Positions 12,240-23,986 are shown, counted from the first letter of the stretch. The stretch is 64,000 nucleotides of DNA from Plantago major (GCA_026545765.1 CM048841.1:100273352-100337351), one strand, 5' to 3'. Numbers and translations: made by a program. Notes: generated from the sequence alone by a model not told the origin.

Positions 12240-12995
12240 GATTCATTCAGTCCTATGTGGAATTTTGTGAAATTAGTTGTATTTTAGCCAGTATATATTT
12301 CATTGTTAATTTTGGTATGTTAACTACATATATAGTTTTTATTCAATCTCATATAACTTTATCTACAAAAATTCGAAAAATATTTTGAACATATATTTGA
12401 ATTCGTCGTGACAAGACGAATCCATAGACACCAATCTTGAATACTATTATTAACTAAATAAATTATTTTATCTATTAAAATAAAATATAAATTTATTAAA
12501 TAAGATAAAATGAAATACTAAAATTTTAAAATTAGAGCATTTATTAAATTAATTCAATTCTACGTGGAATTAGTTGCATTTTTAACTGGTATATACATAT
12601 TTCATAGTTTATTTTTGGTACATTGGCTGCATATATAATTTTTATTAAATCTCATATAACATTATCTACAAAAATTCGAAAAATATATTAAACATATATT
12701 TGAATTCCCCGTGACAAGACGAATCCATAGGCACCAATCTTGAATACTATTATTCATTAAATAAATTATATTATTTATTAAAGTAAATATAAGTTTATTA
12801 AATAAGATAAAATGAAATAATTAAATTTAAAAAAATAGATCATTTATTAAATATAATTCAATCCTACGTGGAATTTTGTGGAATTAATTGCATTTTCAAC
12901 CAGTATATATTTCACTGTTTATTTTTTGTATGTTGACTGCATATATATATATAGTTTTAATTAAGTCTCATATAAATTTATCTACAAAACTTCGA
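12240..12995. repeat. Tandem array of a ~305-bp unit, about 2.5 copies
   Basis: The anchor atctcatataactttatcta occurs at 12346, 12649 and, diverged, at about 12964, giving periods near 303 and 315. Each unit holds CTACGTGGAATT, the anchor, ATTTGAATTCGCCGTGACAA-like sequence, GACGAATCCATAGRCACCAA and an A+T-rich block ending in AAATAAGATAAAATGAAATA. No ORF crosses the unit. It may be a satellite seed or a duplicated transposon segment. Confidence 0.85.
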
Positions 12996-13020
12996 AAAAA
13001 ATTTATGTTTATATTAATAG

Positions 13021-13100
13021 ATTTTTATATTTTCAATTAATATATAATAGATATTTATGTTTTCAATTAATATATAATAGATATTTATGTTTTCAATTAT
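13021..13100. repeat. 30-bp tandem repeat, about 2.7 copies
   Basis: The unit tttcaattaatatataatag plus atatttatgt repeats at 13031 and 13061, with a partial third copy at 13091. It directly follows the ~305-bp array. Confidence 0.9.
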
Positions 13101-14169
13101 ACATTTTGATTCTACGGTTGAGCAGATTCCGAATAGTGGGAGAGAATTTTTGTTGCATAAAGTTTTTTCAGGTTAAACGTGAGGAACTGAGGCTAATGTT
13201 TTTAGCGCTTAGATTATGAGTTGGGTGTCTTATATAATAAAAGTATAATATAATATATAAAGTTAATGAGTTAAACCCACCAGATTCATTCAAATTACAT
13301 CCATCCTACGTGAAATTTTGATTCTACGGTTAAGCAGAGTCTAAATAAGGGAACGTAGTAGTGTTGTTGCTAAGATCATGTGAGCAATGTTATTGTTTGG
13401 TGACAAAATTTTATGTCTTATGGTTGCTGGAAATGCGGAAGGTTTGCCAGCCAAATTAAGAACTAAATTTGTTCGAAATTTTGAGCGGCAACATGTAGTA
13501 ACTGATAGAGATTTTTCTTCGGTGATTAAATTTTTTAAATCGACAAATTTTAGCTTTGTCCCTTTGTTTCACTTTTCAAAGAAATTCAGGTATTTGATGG
13601 AAAATTTTGTTCCATATATTTCACTATTAAACCTACCTATATACAAATCATTCATCATTTATCTCCATCTTCATGCCCGATATTGATTATCTGTTTGTAT
13701 TAATAAAGAAAAATCAGTTTGTCGTATTTTTTATGATTTATTTTCCTACGTTTCAATTGGTGTTTCTCCAATTATGGAGGATGGTTCAAGCATAAAAGAA
13801 GTGGAAAAGTATTAAATAATATACTTATTTAAGTCATAGTTATCGTGAGAATAATTAAGTTTGAGTGTACATATTCAACAAAATTAAAACATTTCAATAT
13901 AATAGATAGATGTTGATGAAGTGGATTATATACTCTAAGGACAATACTAAGCTAATCCAAGCTTACAGGAATGGAACTTATACAACCTTAGACCATTCCC
14001 AATGGTCATGGTGATGGCCGTGAATAGGGGCATTTGTGAGCCACGACTGAAACGACGATAAAATCTGGAAAAATCATGTCCAATGGGTCGTGGCCACAGT
14101 CATGAATAGTGTTTTTAATAGATTATTATTATATATATTTTTTAATTAAATAAATCATTTCATTCACTA
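13101..14169. other. Intergenic, A+T-rich with repeat remnants
   Basis: The sequence TTTGATTCTACGGTTGAGCAG at about 13107 recurs diverged at 13317, and CCACCAGATTCATTCA at 13278 echoes the start of the 305-bp array at 12237, so this stretch is part of the same duplicated region. A 99-residue ORF at 13387-13686 has no recognisable family. At 13985-14120 a GACCATTCCCAATGG ... CCAATGGGTCGTGGCCAC segment looks like a MITE relic. Confidence 0.4.
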
Positions 14170-14390
14170 AAATAAAATATTAATCTCATATAACTTTATC
14201 TACAAAAATCCAAAAAATATTTTTAACATATATTTGAATTCGCCGTGACAAGACGAACCTATAGACACCAATATCTTGAATACTATTATTAATTAAATAA
14301 ATTGTTTTATTCATTAAAATAAAATATAAATTTATTGAATAAGATAAAATAAAATAATGGAATTTTAAAAATAAAAAATGACTCATTAAA
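14170..14390. repeat. Dispersed extra copy of the ~305-bp unit (partial)
   Basis: The anchor atctcatataactttatcta reappears at 14183, followed by ATATTTGAATTCGCCGTGAC, AAGACGAACCTATAGACACC and the A+T-rich tail, matching the array at 12240-12995 in the same orientation but about 1.2 kb downstream. Confidence 0.8.
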
Positions 14391-16460
14391 ACACATTATA
14401 AATAATTAACGTAGCATCAAGCATTCAAAAAGATACTCATTTTAAATAGTTTAGCATCCAACATTCTGGACAAACTAAAATATACGATTATTTTGATTAG
14501 TCTCATATATATATCCATACGTCCATACCATTTGTGCACTTTCGATTATTCTGGGCGCTTTCGTATTTTTTCTACCATATTCTAAAGTTGATGGTTTACT
14601 TTGAAGCACACATGATCCGCATGTGCATAAATGATACTTGGAGCGTTTTCTAATTACTTGGACATTTTCAAATACAAAATTAATGTAAAAAGAAATTCAT
14701 TTTAAGTTGTATTAACTCTCTACGTTTCTTTTTTATTTTTGAATTTAGGTTTCGACTTTTTTCTAAATACTTATGTATGAAAGATAGTGAATAATCGTAG
14801 GAGATAGTGAATAAAGTAGAAGAGGTGAGAAGGTAAAGAATAAAGTAATAAATTAATTTTCAATTTTTAGGCATGTGAAGATGAGATCTATCTATATATT
14901 ATAAAGACCAGTTTTTATTATCAATTCTAGCTATAGTACTTTGGCCCCAAATCAATGTGAATTTTTTTTTCATTTTTTTAAATTATAAAATTACAAAATA
15001 ATATATAATCAGGGTAAATTTATTTTTTGATGCCAAGTTAATGCGTATTTGGTTCTGTTACTTGTACAATTTTAATCTAATTTTGGTTACATAATTCTGC
15101 CAATGATATTCAACTTTTGTAACTATTTATAAATGTGATCAATCAAATCTTCTAAATCCCATATTTCCATCATAATCGCCACCCACACACTAATTTTCTA
15201 AATGGGCATGAATCCAGATAGGAGGACCTTTGGATTTATACTTGACATAGTCCCTTCAACTGATCTTCTTAAGAATGTTCTATGAATCGTGTACTAGACG
15301 TGCTCTTTTCAGTTCCAGAAGATAGAAGAGACACACGTGAGCTAATTGGTGAGGTGTTGATCTTTACATGTCTACCAACAACATTTTACATCTGAATACT
15401 TTCAATTTCATTTTCTTTATGTATAAGATTCGATCGGTAGGATGAGGTGTAAGGTTTCTCTTCTTTATGATCGAAATAATGATGTTCAGTCCTATTATAT
15501 ATATACCGAACCTGCTCCATACATTTATTACAAGACCTACCATGACATTTTATGATTAAGTTAATAAAATTACATTTTTCTGGGATCAGCTGTAACTTTC
15601 TAGGCGGGAAAAATGTCTTCAATCTTCTATGTACTTTCTTGATCTCCATGACGGGGCGAGAGGGGGGGGGGGGGGGGGGTTACTCTCTAGGCGGGAAAAC
15701 TCTCTTCTATCTTCTCTTTACTTCATCCATAACGGGTAATTTTTGTGTCGTGGGGTGATGCATACCACCACGGGGTTGCTGGGAACCGGTGGGTTGGAAA
15801 AAACAACCGTAACATGTGAAATTACGTTTGTATAATATTTTTGTGTGTGTGTGGTGGGGTGAACACATATTACCGCGAGATTGTTGGGAACAACCCTATT
15901 GATTGTGTTATATACTTTTGTATTTTATTTTTATTCTGTTTGAGGGATAGATTTTTTTGTAAAAAAAAAACATGTACCTGTTACTAATTAACAAGTCGGG
16001 TACGGTAGGACCCTATTTTTACATTCTCTATAGTTAACATAAATAAACACTCAATGATATAATATTGGATGAAGAATGACTACCAACCGACACCACGACC
16101 AACGTTGTCTACAAGGAATTTTGACTATCTTATTTTCTCGATTAAATTATTTAATCGTCACATCTCTATTTATTATTAAAAGTAAACTATACTGTGGCAT
16201 CGCCACGGGTTAGTACTAGTTTTTAGTAAAAGGCTAAAAAGGTGTGGCCTGTACGTGTAATTTATCCATAACGAAGAATGGCCCAAGCCCAACTTTGTAG
16301 TAAAAGGCTTAAGCAGTTAAGCCATAAGGTTGTGGCCTGTATGTATCATTTAACTATATAGAATAATGGCCCAATTGGCTTCCATAAGTGGACTCTAACT
16401 ATTACACATATGAGCCAATCAATAGTCCAACAAATTTAAATGGTAAGCATAACACATTAT
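14391..16460. other. Intergenic, no gene recognised
   Basis: A+T-rich sequence with short ORFs of no recognisable family. The segment CTAGGCGGGAAAA plus a TCTTC-rich tail occurs at 15600-15640 and again at 15687-15725, on either side of a G homopolymer. Around 16225-16375 AAAGGCT and TGTGGCCTGTAYGT recur about 80 bp apart, a short local duplication. Confidence 0.4.
15662..15679. repeat. G homopolymer, 18 bases
   Basis: Eighteen consecutive G residues between two copies of a TAGGCGGGAAAA-containing segment. The exact length may be a sequencing or polishing artefact. Confidence 0.8.
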
Positions 16461-17131
16461 TAGGGGTGCACATTCGGATCAATCCGATCCGATCTGAAGT
16501 TCGGATTGATCCGAAGTTTCGGACCACCTTAAGGTCAATCTGAAATTCGATCCAAACGTTCGGATTGGATTCGGATTGATCCGATCTCGGATCGAATTTT
16601 TTCGGATTTAATCTGAAATTTAAAAAAAAAATCATAAAATTTCATAAAACAAGCTAACACACTAAGTCACTAACCTAAAAACTTCATCCATCGACATTTC
16701 TCATAATTAATAAGGTCAATCATAAAATTTGTAGGAGTTTAAGCTGCTCAACAACATTTACAACAGAATGCTCGAAATCCAACTGAAGCAATAAGAGCAT
16801 TTTGGATCTAAGATAGAAGAAACATTAAACTAAGGTGCTTAAACATTAGGGTGAAGAAGATGGGGGCTGGTCCATCTAGAAGAAAGTAAATCAATAGGGT
16901 TTTGGGTTTTTTTTGTAGTATTTATATGGTAGGGTTTGGGATAAGTTGTTAGAGAGGTAAAAATGTTTTAGGGTAATTTTTTTTTAAAAATATTTCGGAT
17001 CATCGGATTAATTCGTAAAGCCGGCGAATTTAATCCGATCCAATCCGAAAATCTCAAATATGATAATCCGAAATCCGATCCGAACACAACGGATATGATT
17101 TTCGGATTTTCGGGCCATATGTGCACCCCTA
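16461..17131. mobile_element. hAT-type MITE with intact 8-bp target duplication
   Basis: The termini TAGGGGTGCACAT and ATGTGCACCCCTA are perfect inverted repeats, and the 8-bp direct repeat CACATTAT flanks them at 16453-16460 and 17132-17139. An 8-bp duplication and a TA-GGG-type terminus fit the hAT superfamily. Both subterminal regions are packed with TCCGATC/GATCGGA and TTCGGATT words in both orientations, a hallmark of transposase-binding subterminal repeats. The 671-bp element has no transposase. Confidence 0.93.
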
Positions 17132-17143
17132 CACATTATATTA

Positions 17144-19615
17144 CTTCCTCCGTCTCACCGTTTTATCGTTTAGTGCCTCATGATAAAGCCTTGTAAAATC
17201 CCGTATTTTTTTGTTAGTTTAATTAAATTTCAATTTGTTTTTCTATTCTATTTATTGTTCTACCAAATAATTAAACAATTTTATTTGTTTAACCACGTCT
17301 TTCACGAATAAGCAGTGTGAGTGTGTGTTTTTAGAGTCTATATAGTTTAGGATCCTTTCTTGTCACGCCTCTCTCTAAATCTCTTGTATCAAAACTCCAA
17401 TATGCACGCCTCTTCCCTGCCATCTTTTACCATCAAATCTCATGTCTTCTTCAATCGCTTGTTCTTAATCACCTCAAACTTTTGGCCTCTTCTTGAACAT
17501 CCTCAACATATATCAAACCTGCCTAAACCTCGTTTCAAATCCGATACCTACCCAAACGTCCACCAAATATTACACCGTTCATACCTTTGAGACCCTTACA
17601 AGTTGTACATCTTGTTCGTGTAAACCCCGTTATCTAAAAGCCTCCTATTTTCTTACTCCACCGCGTAATTCTCCGTCGGTAAGTTTGCCCACCTCATTTC
17701 GATTTTTGATTGCGAGTTAGAGTTTTGTGGGTGCGGGATTTTGTGTTTAGTTGAAGAATATATATGTTTTGTTGCTCGGTTTTCTTTTTAAGTTTATGTA
17801 GCTGTTGTTAATTATATTGTTACGCATGAAATATGAATTGGAAAGTATTTATCTTGTTAATCACACCTTTTTCTTGGAGTATTCTTGCCATCCAATTTTT
17901 ATGTATATTGATCTTGTTGTTGGTTTGTACTTATATCCTTGGTCACGTAAATCATGCTCTAAATTCTATATATATAGGCATATTCATGTTTACTCAACTA
18001 GTGGTAATTTTGATTGCCTATATTTGTTTAATTCATGTTTTAGGTGCTAACAGTATCTTCTATCAAAGTTTGGTCATAAATTTGTGTTAGTAATATGGTG
18101 GGCTATGTGGTAGCTTTTTGGACTTGATCTCTTCTGCTAGGCTGTTATTGTATTAATTAAAGGATGAAGATGCTTTGTGTGTTTTAGTAACTAACTGTCT
18201 GAGTTACATTACTAATTAATTAGTTGACTTGTTTGTCTATAATCTTTGCAATATGTTCACAGTTGTGTCTTGTACTACTAGTAACAACTGGTGTGCTTTG
18301 GAGAATTTTTGCTTCTCTTCATGTCTTCTATTTTAGTAAGTTGTCAGCCAGAATCTGCTTGGTAACTTATGTTTATTGTATTTCGTGTATTGAGAGTCTC
18401 GGGGTTTAAAGGGTAGTTCGAATCATCATAGTTTGATTTTTTACTATTCGGTACCCTTCTTACTCAGGAACTCCGTACTCTGATTTGACAAGAAACTTTC
18501 TACGGTGAGTGTTCTTAAACCGATTCTGAAAACCAAGGAAGTACATTCATTTTATTATTATATATACGTACTGCATCAAAGTAATTTCCAACTCATGCTC
18601 TTTCAAAAATTGCGTCGAAGCTACTTTCACAACTAAATTTTCTTCACTGCACGAAAGATTGGTTTTGATATAATTATGAATGCATTATGATTTGATTTGA
18701 TTTGCTTAAATGACCGATATGTGCGCAAATGTGGTGGAGGTTTCCGAGTGGATATGCTTGGGTATTTGTGCTTGTCGAGTTATTCATAAAGTTCCTTCGC
18801 TTACTTCCCCTTGACGCGAGGCAGAAGTCGCCGAGGTCTTGGTTAGTAGTAGTGTTTCACCCCTGTACCATGGCAGGGTAACGTTTGTGTCAGAGTCATT
18901 CTCTGTCCGGAGCGATAAGGGTTTGGATTGGGGTTATAAGGTTGACTGCACCAACGAACGACTGATTGTACTGTTCTAATTGTTTCGTTATATGATATGA
19001 TTGTATATTCAGTTTTGTTATGATTTTCCTATTGATATGTTAATTGTCATTGTCACACATGAACATCATTGAGATTTTTGTCTCACACTCTTTTGTTTTC
19101 CTTCCTTGTAGATTCCGAGAAAGTTGGAGTACCGAGTCGGGTAGACGTTTAGCAACTAAAGTGAGATTGTGGGGAATTTAAACTGGGATTTTGTACCGTT
19201 TTAGCTTGCAAAAACTTGTCGATTTACCGCTGCTTTTGAAGATAGTATATTTCGCAAGTAAACTGTTAGAATTTTAACTTCTCAAAGCTTTTAGATTATC
19301 TTTTCGTTATTGATTTAATGCCTCTGTCATTTTAAAAACTAGTGTAATTTTCGGGCGTTACACTTCTCATTTCCATTTTTGGTAACTTTATCTTCTACCC
19401 ATATAAAACAATCATATTTACAATTTTACCAACCCACTATCTATGTTTTGTTTATTCTTTATTCTTACTTCATTTAAATAATACTCAACTTTCCATTTTA
19501 ACAACTCACTATCACTTTTTATTCATTTTTTATCGTTTTTCTATTCAAGTCTTCAAAATTACTTATTTTGTTGACCAATAAAGTAAACGATAAGCTATTT
19601 TCGGAACGAAGTAAG
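17144..19615. mobile_element. Stowaway-like MITE split by a 2.2-kb insertion
   Basis: The left terminus CTTCCTCCGTCTCACC and the reverse complement of the right terminus, CTTACTTCGTTCCGAAAA, are flanked by TA at 17142-17143 and 19616-19617. The right part (about 19363-19615), reversed, matches the separate MITE at 48852-49163 over about 230 bp, including TTTATTGGTCAA, AAAAAATGAATAAAAAGTGA and ATAGTGGGTTG. Only about 48 bp of the left end remain before a foreign insertion begins. Confidence 0.75.
17192..19362. mobile_element. Uncharacterised 2.2-kb insertion with TGTAA...TTACA ends
   Basis: This segment interrupts the Stowaway-like element. It begins TGTAAAATCCCGTATTTTT and ends TAATTTTCGGGCGTTACA; reversed, the end reads TGTAACGCCCGAAAATTA, so the ends are short imperfect inverted repeats. 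A possible 3-bp duplication CTT lies at the junctions (17190-17192 and 19363-19365), overlapping the terminus by one base. ORFs inside are short and unrecognised. A G+C-richer block at about 18770-18970 contains CCTGTACCATGGCAGGGTAA. Superfamily is unknown. Confidence 0.55.
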
Positions 19616-19617
19616 TA

Positions 19618-20055
19618 CAATTTACTTTGCAAGATAACACTAGGATATTCACAAATAATTTATAATACAACATAAATGCATCGGAAATGTACATATAGTA
19701 CATAATAGATGATACCCTACATTTAAAACTAGACTCGTAATGTTAATTCCACAAATTTTAATCATATTGGAATGTTATGAGAACCAATAGCATATATTCG
19801 TGTCGTGGAGTCCTATAAGAGTTCATATTTCCGAGGTTATTAATAACCTTAATTGCAAGCAGACAACATTTATTTATCTGAACCGAACTATTGTAGTGTT
19901 TCCGAGGAAGACTCATTTTGGTCTACTGGTCTTTCACGGGTTAGTTCTTAAACTCTTCTACAATTCCGGCTCAATACCATTCTCATTTTACACAAGAAGA
20001 TAGAATTCGAACAAATTAAACAACTTTAACATTTGCTGCACCTTTGACTAAATTT
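19618..20055. other. Intergenic, no gene recognised
   Basis: A+T-rich spacer between the composite MITE and the solo LTR; nothing supportable is seen. Confidence 0.4.
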
Positions 20056-20884
20056 TGTAGTAAATATGGTAGTTATCTACGGGTATGGAAGTAGAGAAGA
20101 AGAAAACAGGGTCGAGAAGAGTCGATAGTTTGACTATCTCTCCTTAAGACTTTATTGCCCCGCTACGGTACACACGGGTTGATTGCAACAGTCTTTGAAT
20201 GTGTAAGAGTGCACAAAAGAGCAGGAGGAAAGAAACAAGTAGGAATGTGTTATGTGTTCTTGTGAAAAACTTCTTCACATATTTATACCTGTTTGGTAAT
20301 CTTTCTCAAGAGTTATATCCTTCCACTAAAGGTGTTAACTCTTCAATCAATAGATACAAGTTGAAAGGGATACAATTATTCAACTCAAGGGAAGTGTCCA
20401 TTCATGAAAAGATAAGGAAAAATTCGAATTTCTGAGAAAATCGGGCATGTTCAGACGCAAACAGGGCTCACTGCGGTGAGCGGTCTCGAAACCGAAACCA
20501 AGTTTCGGCTTAAGTAGACCGCAGTGAGCTACAGTGAAAAATGAGCTCACCGCGGTGAGCTACATTGTTTTCAGCTTTTCTCCAGAATTTAAAATTTTCT
20601 TCTTTCTTTTCGATTACTTTGCTCTTTAACCCGAATTTTAGCACATAGAATTACGAATCCTCATGTTTAAGATGATTTAACTCATTCATGTATTGATCAA
20701 ACACACTTGATGCATTAATCACCCTTTCACCACTTGGCGATTTTAGTGACTTAATACATAAAGTGTAATTTGTTTTAACAACGAGATACACGTTTACACG
20801 GAATGCTTGTTTCCGACGTGTTGGGCCCCATTGACCAATTCATCGAATGAATTGAAAGCTCAATCATTCACTAAAATTCCAACA
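20056..20884 (-). mobile_element. Solo LTR of a copia-type retrotransposon
   Basis: Read on the minus strand, the segment starts TGTTGGAATTTTAGTGAATG and ends ACTACA, giving the TG...CA form of an LTR; TGTTGGAAT is a common copia LTR start. The 5-bp direct repeat AATTT flanks it at 20051-20055 and 20885-20889. No internal retroelement sequence or second LTR is nearby, so it is best read as a solo LTR left by recombination. It carries several inverted copies of a GCTCAC(C/T)GCGGTGAGC motif. Confidence 0.75.
20544..20561. repeat. Perfect 18-bp palindrome in the solo LTR
   Basis: AGCTCACCGCGGTGAGCT equals its own reverse complement. Related imperfect copies occur at about 20467-20482 (GCTCACTGCGGTGAGC) and 20518-20530 (GACCGCAGTGAGCT), so the LTR can form alternative hairpins here. 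Confidence 0.9.
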
Positions 20885-20994
20885 AATTTGTAAATATCCA
20901 AGTACCCTATCGTTAATCGATCGAAATCCTCGTGGATTTGCTTTTGGAATCCAAAAGGCCACATGTTATGTGAGAGTTGTAGTTTCCTTATATA

Positions 20995-21912
20995 CTCCAT
21001 CCGTCTCGAAGAACTTTTTATACTCAGATTTAACGTGTATTTTATGTGAAAAATTAAAATAAATGATGAAACTTGAAAAGGTGATCAACATTGTACTTAT
21101 AGTGGTATAGCTCTTTTATGTTACGATACATTTTAAAGTTAGTTGATCCATTTTCTATATAAATTTAGTGATGGAAAAACTTATGATCATTTTAGAACTA
21201 ACATTGAAGTTTGCACTATAGTCCAACACTTGAAAATATATTATAATTAGCATGAAAATGATTGGATTAGGATCTTTCGAAGCATAACTAGATCATTAAT
21301 AGTGGTTGCTTATGAAGAGACTAATATGAAAGTAAAGAAAACATGAAAGATGCCATAGCTCCACATTGAGTGGCAACAATTACTTCCTTCTTGTTGACGT
21401 CCTTTCATCACTATAAGGGCCACTCTGTACTTTAAACCTTCACCTAATGAACCTTATTCTAAGCCAACGGATTTAACTTAAGTTAATGTCAGGTTGACAA
21501 TGAAAAAAGATATAAATATACGAAGTTATTAGAGATGAAGGGATCATCATTTGTACTACAGGTGGAAATCTATTAATCCGATTTGTATTCAAGATACAAC
21601 TATACGAAATCATAAATATGATCGGAAATGTTTTAGGTAGATGCAGATTATGTGGTTGTAAATGTCACATTCACTTGCTAATTAGTTTAACATTTCCAAA
21701 ATAATGCAATTTGCAAGTGAATGAAAACATTTATAGCCGCACGATGTACAATTCACTTATAAACTAAGTCTACCTACGATTTTTACGATATGAACTACTT
21801 CAAAATGAATATGCTCAACAAAATATCTACACGTCCTTTTTCTCTTATTCTAATTAATAAATATAAAACTGCATGTCAAAAATAATATACGTAATTTTCG
21901 GGACGGAGGGAG
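20995..21912. mobile_element. Stowaway termini enclosing 918 bp upstream of the MOT1-like gene
   Basis: The left end CTCCATCCGTCTCGAAGAAC and right end TTCGGGACGGAGGGAG are Stowaway-type inverted termini, both next to TA (20993-20994, 21913-21914). The first 110 bp match the MITE at 52077-52327 (AGAACTT..., then AAAGTTAAA-like and GTACTTATAGTGG). The size is too large for one Stowaway MITE, so this is either one MITE with an insertion or two broken ones. The right end lies about 50 bp upstream of the MOT1-like TATA box. Confidence 0.55.
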
Positions 21913-21964
21913 TATTAAACTTCTAACCAAAATATCTTAATTAAGATATTTGACCTTATAATCC

Positions 21965-21974
21965 TATATATATA
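21965..21974 (+). promoter_or_regulatory. Likely TATA box of the MOT1-like gene
   Basis: TATATATATA lies about 75 bp upstream of the start codon at 22045, leaving a plausible short leader (ACACCTCC ... CACATCA). Confidence 0.55.
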
Positions 21975-22044
21975 TACATGTTCTCACACCTCCTATGTAA
22001 CAGTAACCAACATCTCTTTCCCAATTCCTCACAGAGTCACATCA

Positions 22045-23779
22045 ATGGAGAATCCACTGAAAAACGTAAAGCAAAACCTGATTTTCAGGTCGAAATGGGC
22101 AGAGCTAAACGGAGCCATGGGAGACTTAGGCACATACATCCCCATAATCCTAGCCTTAACCCTCTCCAAGCATCTCGACCTAGGCACAACACTAATCTTC
22201 ACCGGCATCTACAACTTTGTAACAGGTGCAATCTATGGCGTTCCAATGCCCGTCCAGCCGATGAAATCCATAGCTGCAGTGGCCATTTCTGATCCCAGTT
22301 TCGGCATACCGGAAATCATGGCTTCCGGTATTTGCACTGCAGGGATCCTCTTCTTACTAGGTGTCACTGGCTTGATGCAGGTAGTCTTCATTACTCGATG
22401 TTTGCATATCGTAAAAGTTAAAGTCGTGAAAGTGCGCACAGTGCAGCAGAGGCGGAGCCAGGAATATAATTTAGAAATGGGGAAATGATATTTGAAAGTA
22501 TATTAGTTAAAAGTTGCAACTACTTTAGGGGCCCACTCAATTGACATTAATCGGAGTATTTCTAGTTCATGTTTGATAATTGACACGGGTCTAGAGTGAG
22601 TGGTGAGACCATTGAGATGGCTATAGCGATAAACCGAACTGTACATATCCGTTAGCAGACTTAGCAGATATATGTGTGATTTAATATTGACTAATTTGTT
22701 TAGGACTTGTCTATTTGTAATTCTGTAATGTCGAGAAGAATGATCAAGAAGAAACTGATAGAATGTAATCCTGAACTATTTTCTGATGTTTTTCACAGGT
22801 AGTGTACAAGCTGATACCAATATCGGTAGTCAGGGGAATTCAGCTGGCACAGGGGCTGAATTTCGCGATGACAGCTGTTAAGTACATGAGGAGCGTTCAG
22901 GATTTCGCAAAGTCGAAATCTGCAGGGGAAAGGCCCTGGATAGGGATGGATGGATTGGTTCTGGCTCTTATTTGTGCTTGTTTTATCATAGTAGTCAATG
23001 GTTCTGGTGAAGAGATTGATGATCATGATGATAGTAATCTAGATGATAGAAGAACGAAAAAGTTCGAAAAAGTGAGGAGAATTGTAGCTTCTCTGCCTTC
23101 AGCTTTTATAATCTTTGTGTTAGGCTTGGTTTTGGCTATTGTAAGGGGGCCTGATGCAGTTAGGGGTTTTAAATTTGGACCTTCGTCGATGAACATTGTG
23201 AAGATATCGAAGCATGCTTGGAAGGATGGATTTGTCAAAGGAACGATTCCTCAGCTTCCTTTATCTGTTTTGAATTCGGTTATCGCGGTTTGTAAGCTGT
23301 CAAAGGATCTTTTCCCTGATAAGGACGTGTCTGCAACGTCTGTTTCGATAACAGTTGGGCTGATGAACCTAGTCGGGTGCTGGTTCGGTGCTATGCCATG
23401 TTGCCACGGGGCAGGTGGTCTGGCAGGGCAGTACAAGTTCGGTGGGAGGACGGGTGGGTGTGTGGCATTGCTCGGTGTGGCAAAGTTGGCGCTAGGGTTG
23501 GTGTTGGGGAGTTCTCTGGTAAGGGTTTTGGATCAGTTCCCGGTCGGAGTGTTGGGGGTTTTATTGTTGTTTGCTGGGATAGAGCTGGCTATGTGTTCAA
23601 GGGACATGAGCTCTAAGGAGGAGGCGTTCGTGATGCTGATTTGTACGGCTGTTTCGCTTGTTAAATCGAGTGCTGCGATTGGGTTCTTATCTGGGATGGT
23701 TGTGTATTTTCTCCTGAGGGTAAGGAAGCTGGGACGTGTGCGGTCTTTTTCCGAGTTTTGGTTTCATCAGAACGCGTAA
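22045..23779 (+). CDS. Molybdate transporter, MOT1 family (SULTR5-like)
   Basis: Two exons, 22045-22380 and 22799-23779, join in phase 0 to 438 aa; the intron is CAG|GTAGTC ... TTTCACAG|GTAGTG. MOT1 proteins carry molybdate across membranes for molybdenum cofactor synthesis; Arabidopsis paralogues act at the plasma membrane or endomembranes and at the vacuole. The two family signatures are present: GVPMPVQPMKSIAAVAIS at about 65-82 and PCCHGAGGLAGQYKFGGRTG at 312-331. Several hydrophobic segments alternate with short loops, and an acidic stretch (EEIDDHDDSNLDD, about 183-195) forms a hydrophilic loop. There is no STAS domain, as expected for SULTR5/MOT1 as opposed to true sulfate transporters. 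Length is close to the roughly 450-460 aa usual for the family. The first ATG in the leader at 21978 belongs to another frame and is not used. Confidence 0.95.
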
Positions 23780-23986
23780 AAGACAGTTCATTTTCAGTAT
23801 TTCATATGTGGTGTAGTGATGATTCTGACTGCAACTTAAGTGTTTCATGAACAGTTAGGTAGATGAATAAAAATGTTCTCTTATTAGCTACTAAGGAAAA
23901 TGATAGCATTTCTGTTACATATAAGTTGAATTTATCAGATGATTGATCAACTCAGCACAGAAATTGTCGCTTACATGATCTGTTCT

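Noticed and set aside
13387..13686. 99-aa open frame in the 305-bp repeat region
   Set aside because: No recognisable motif, A+T-rich composition and position among duplicated noncoding repeats; likely chance.
15662..15679. Poly-G run as a functional element
   Set aside because: A single homopolymer of 18 bases is more likely slippage or an assembly artefact than a meaningful signal.
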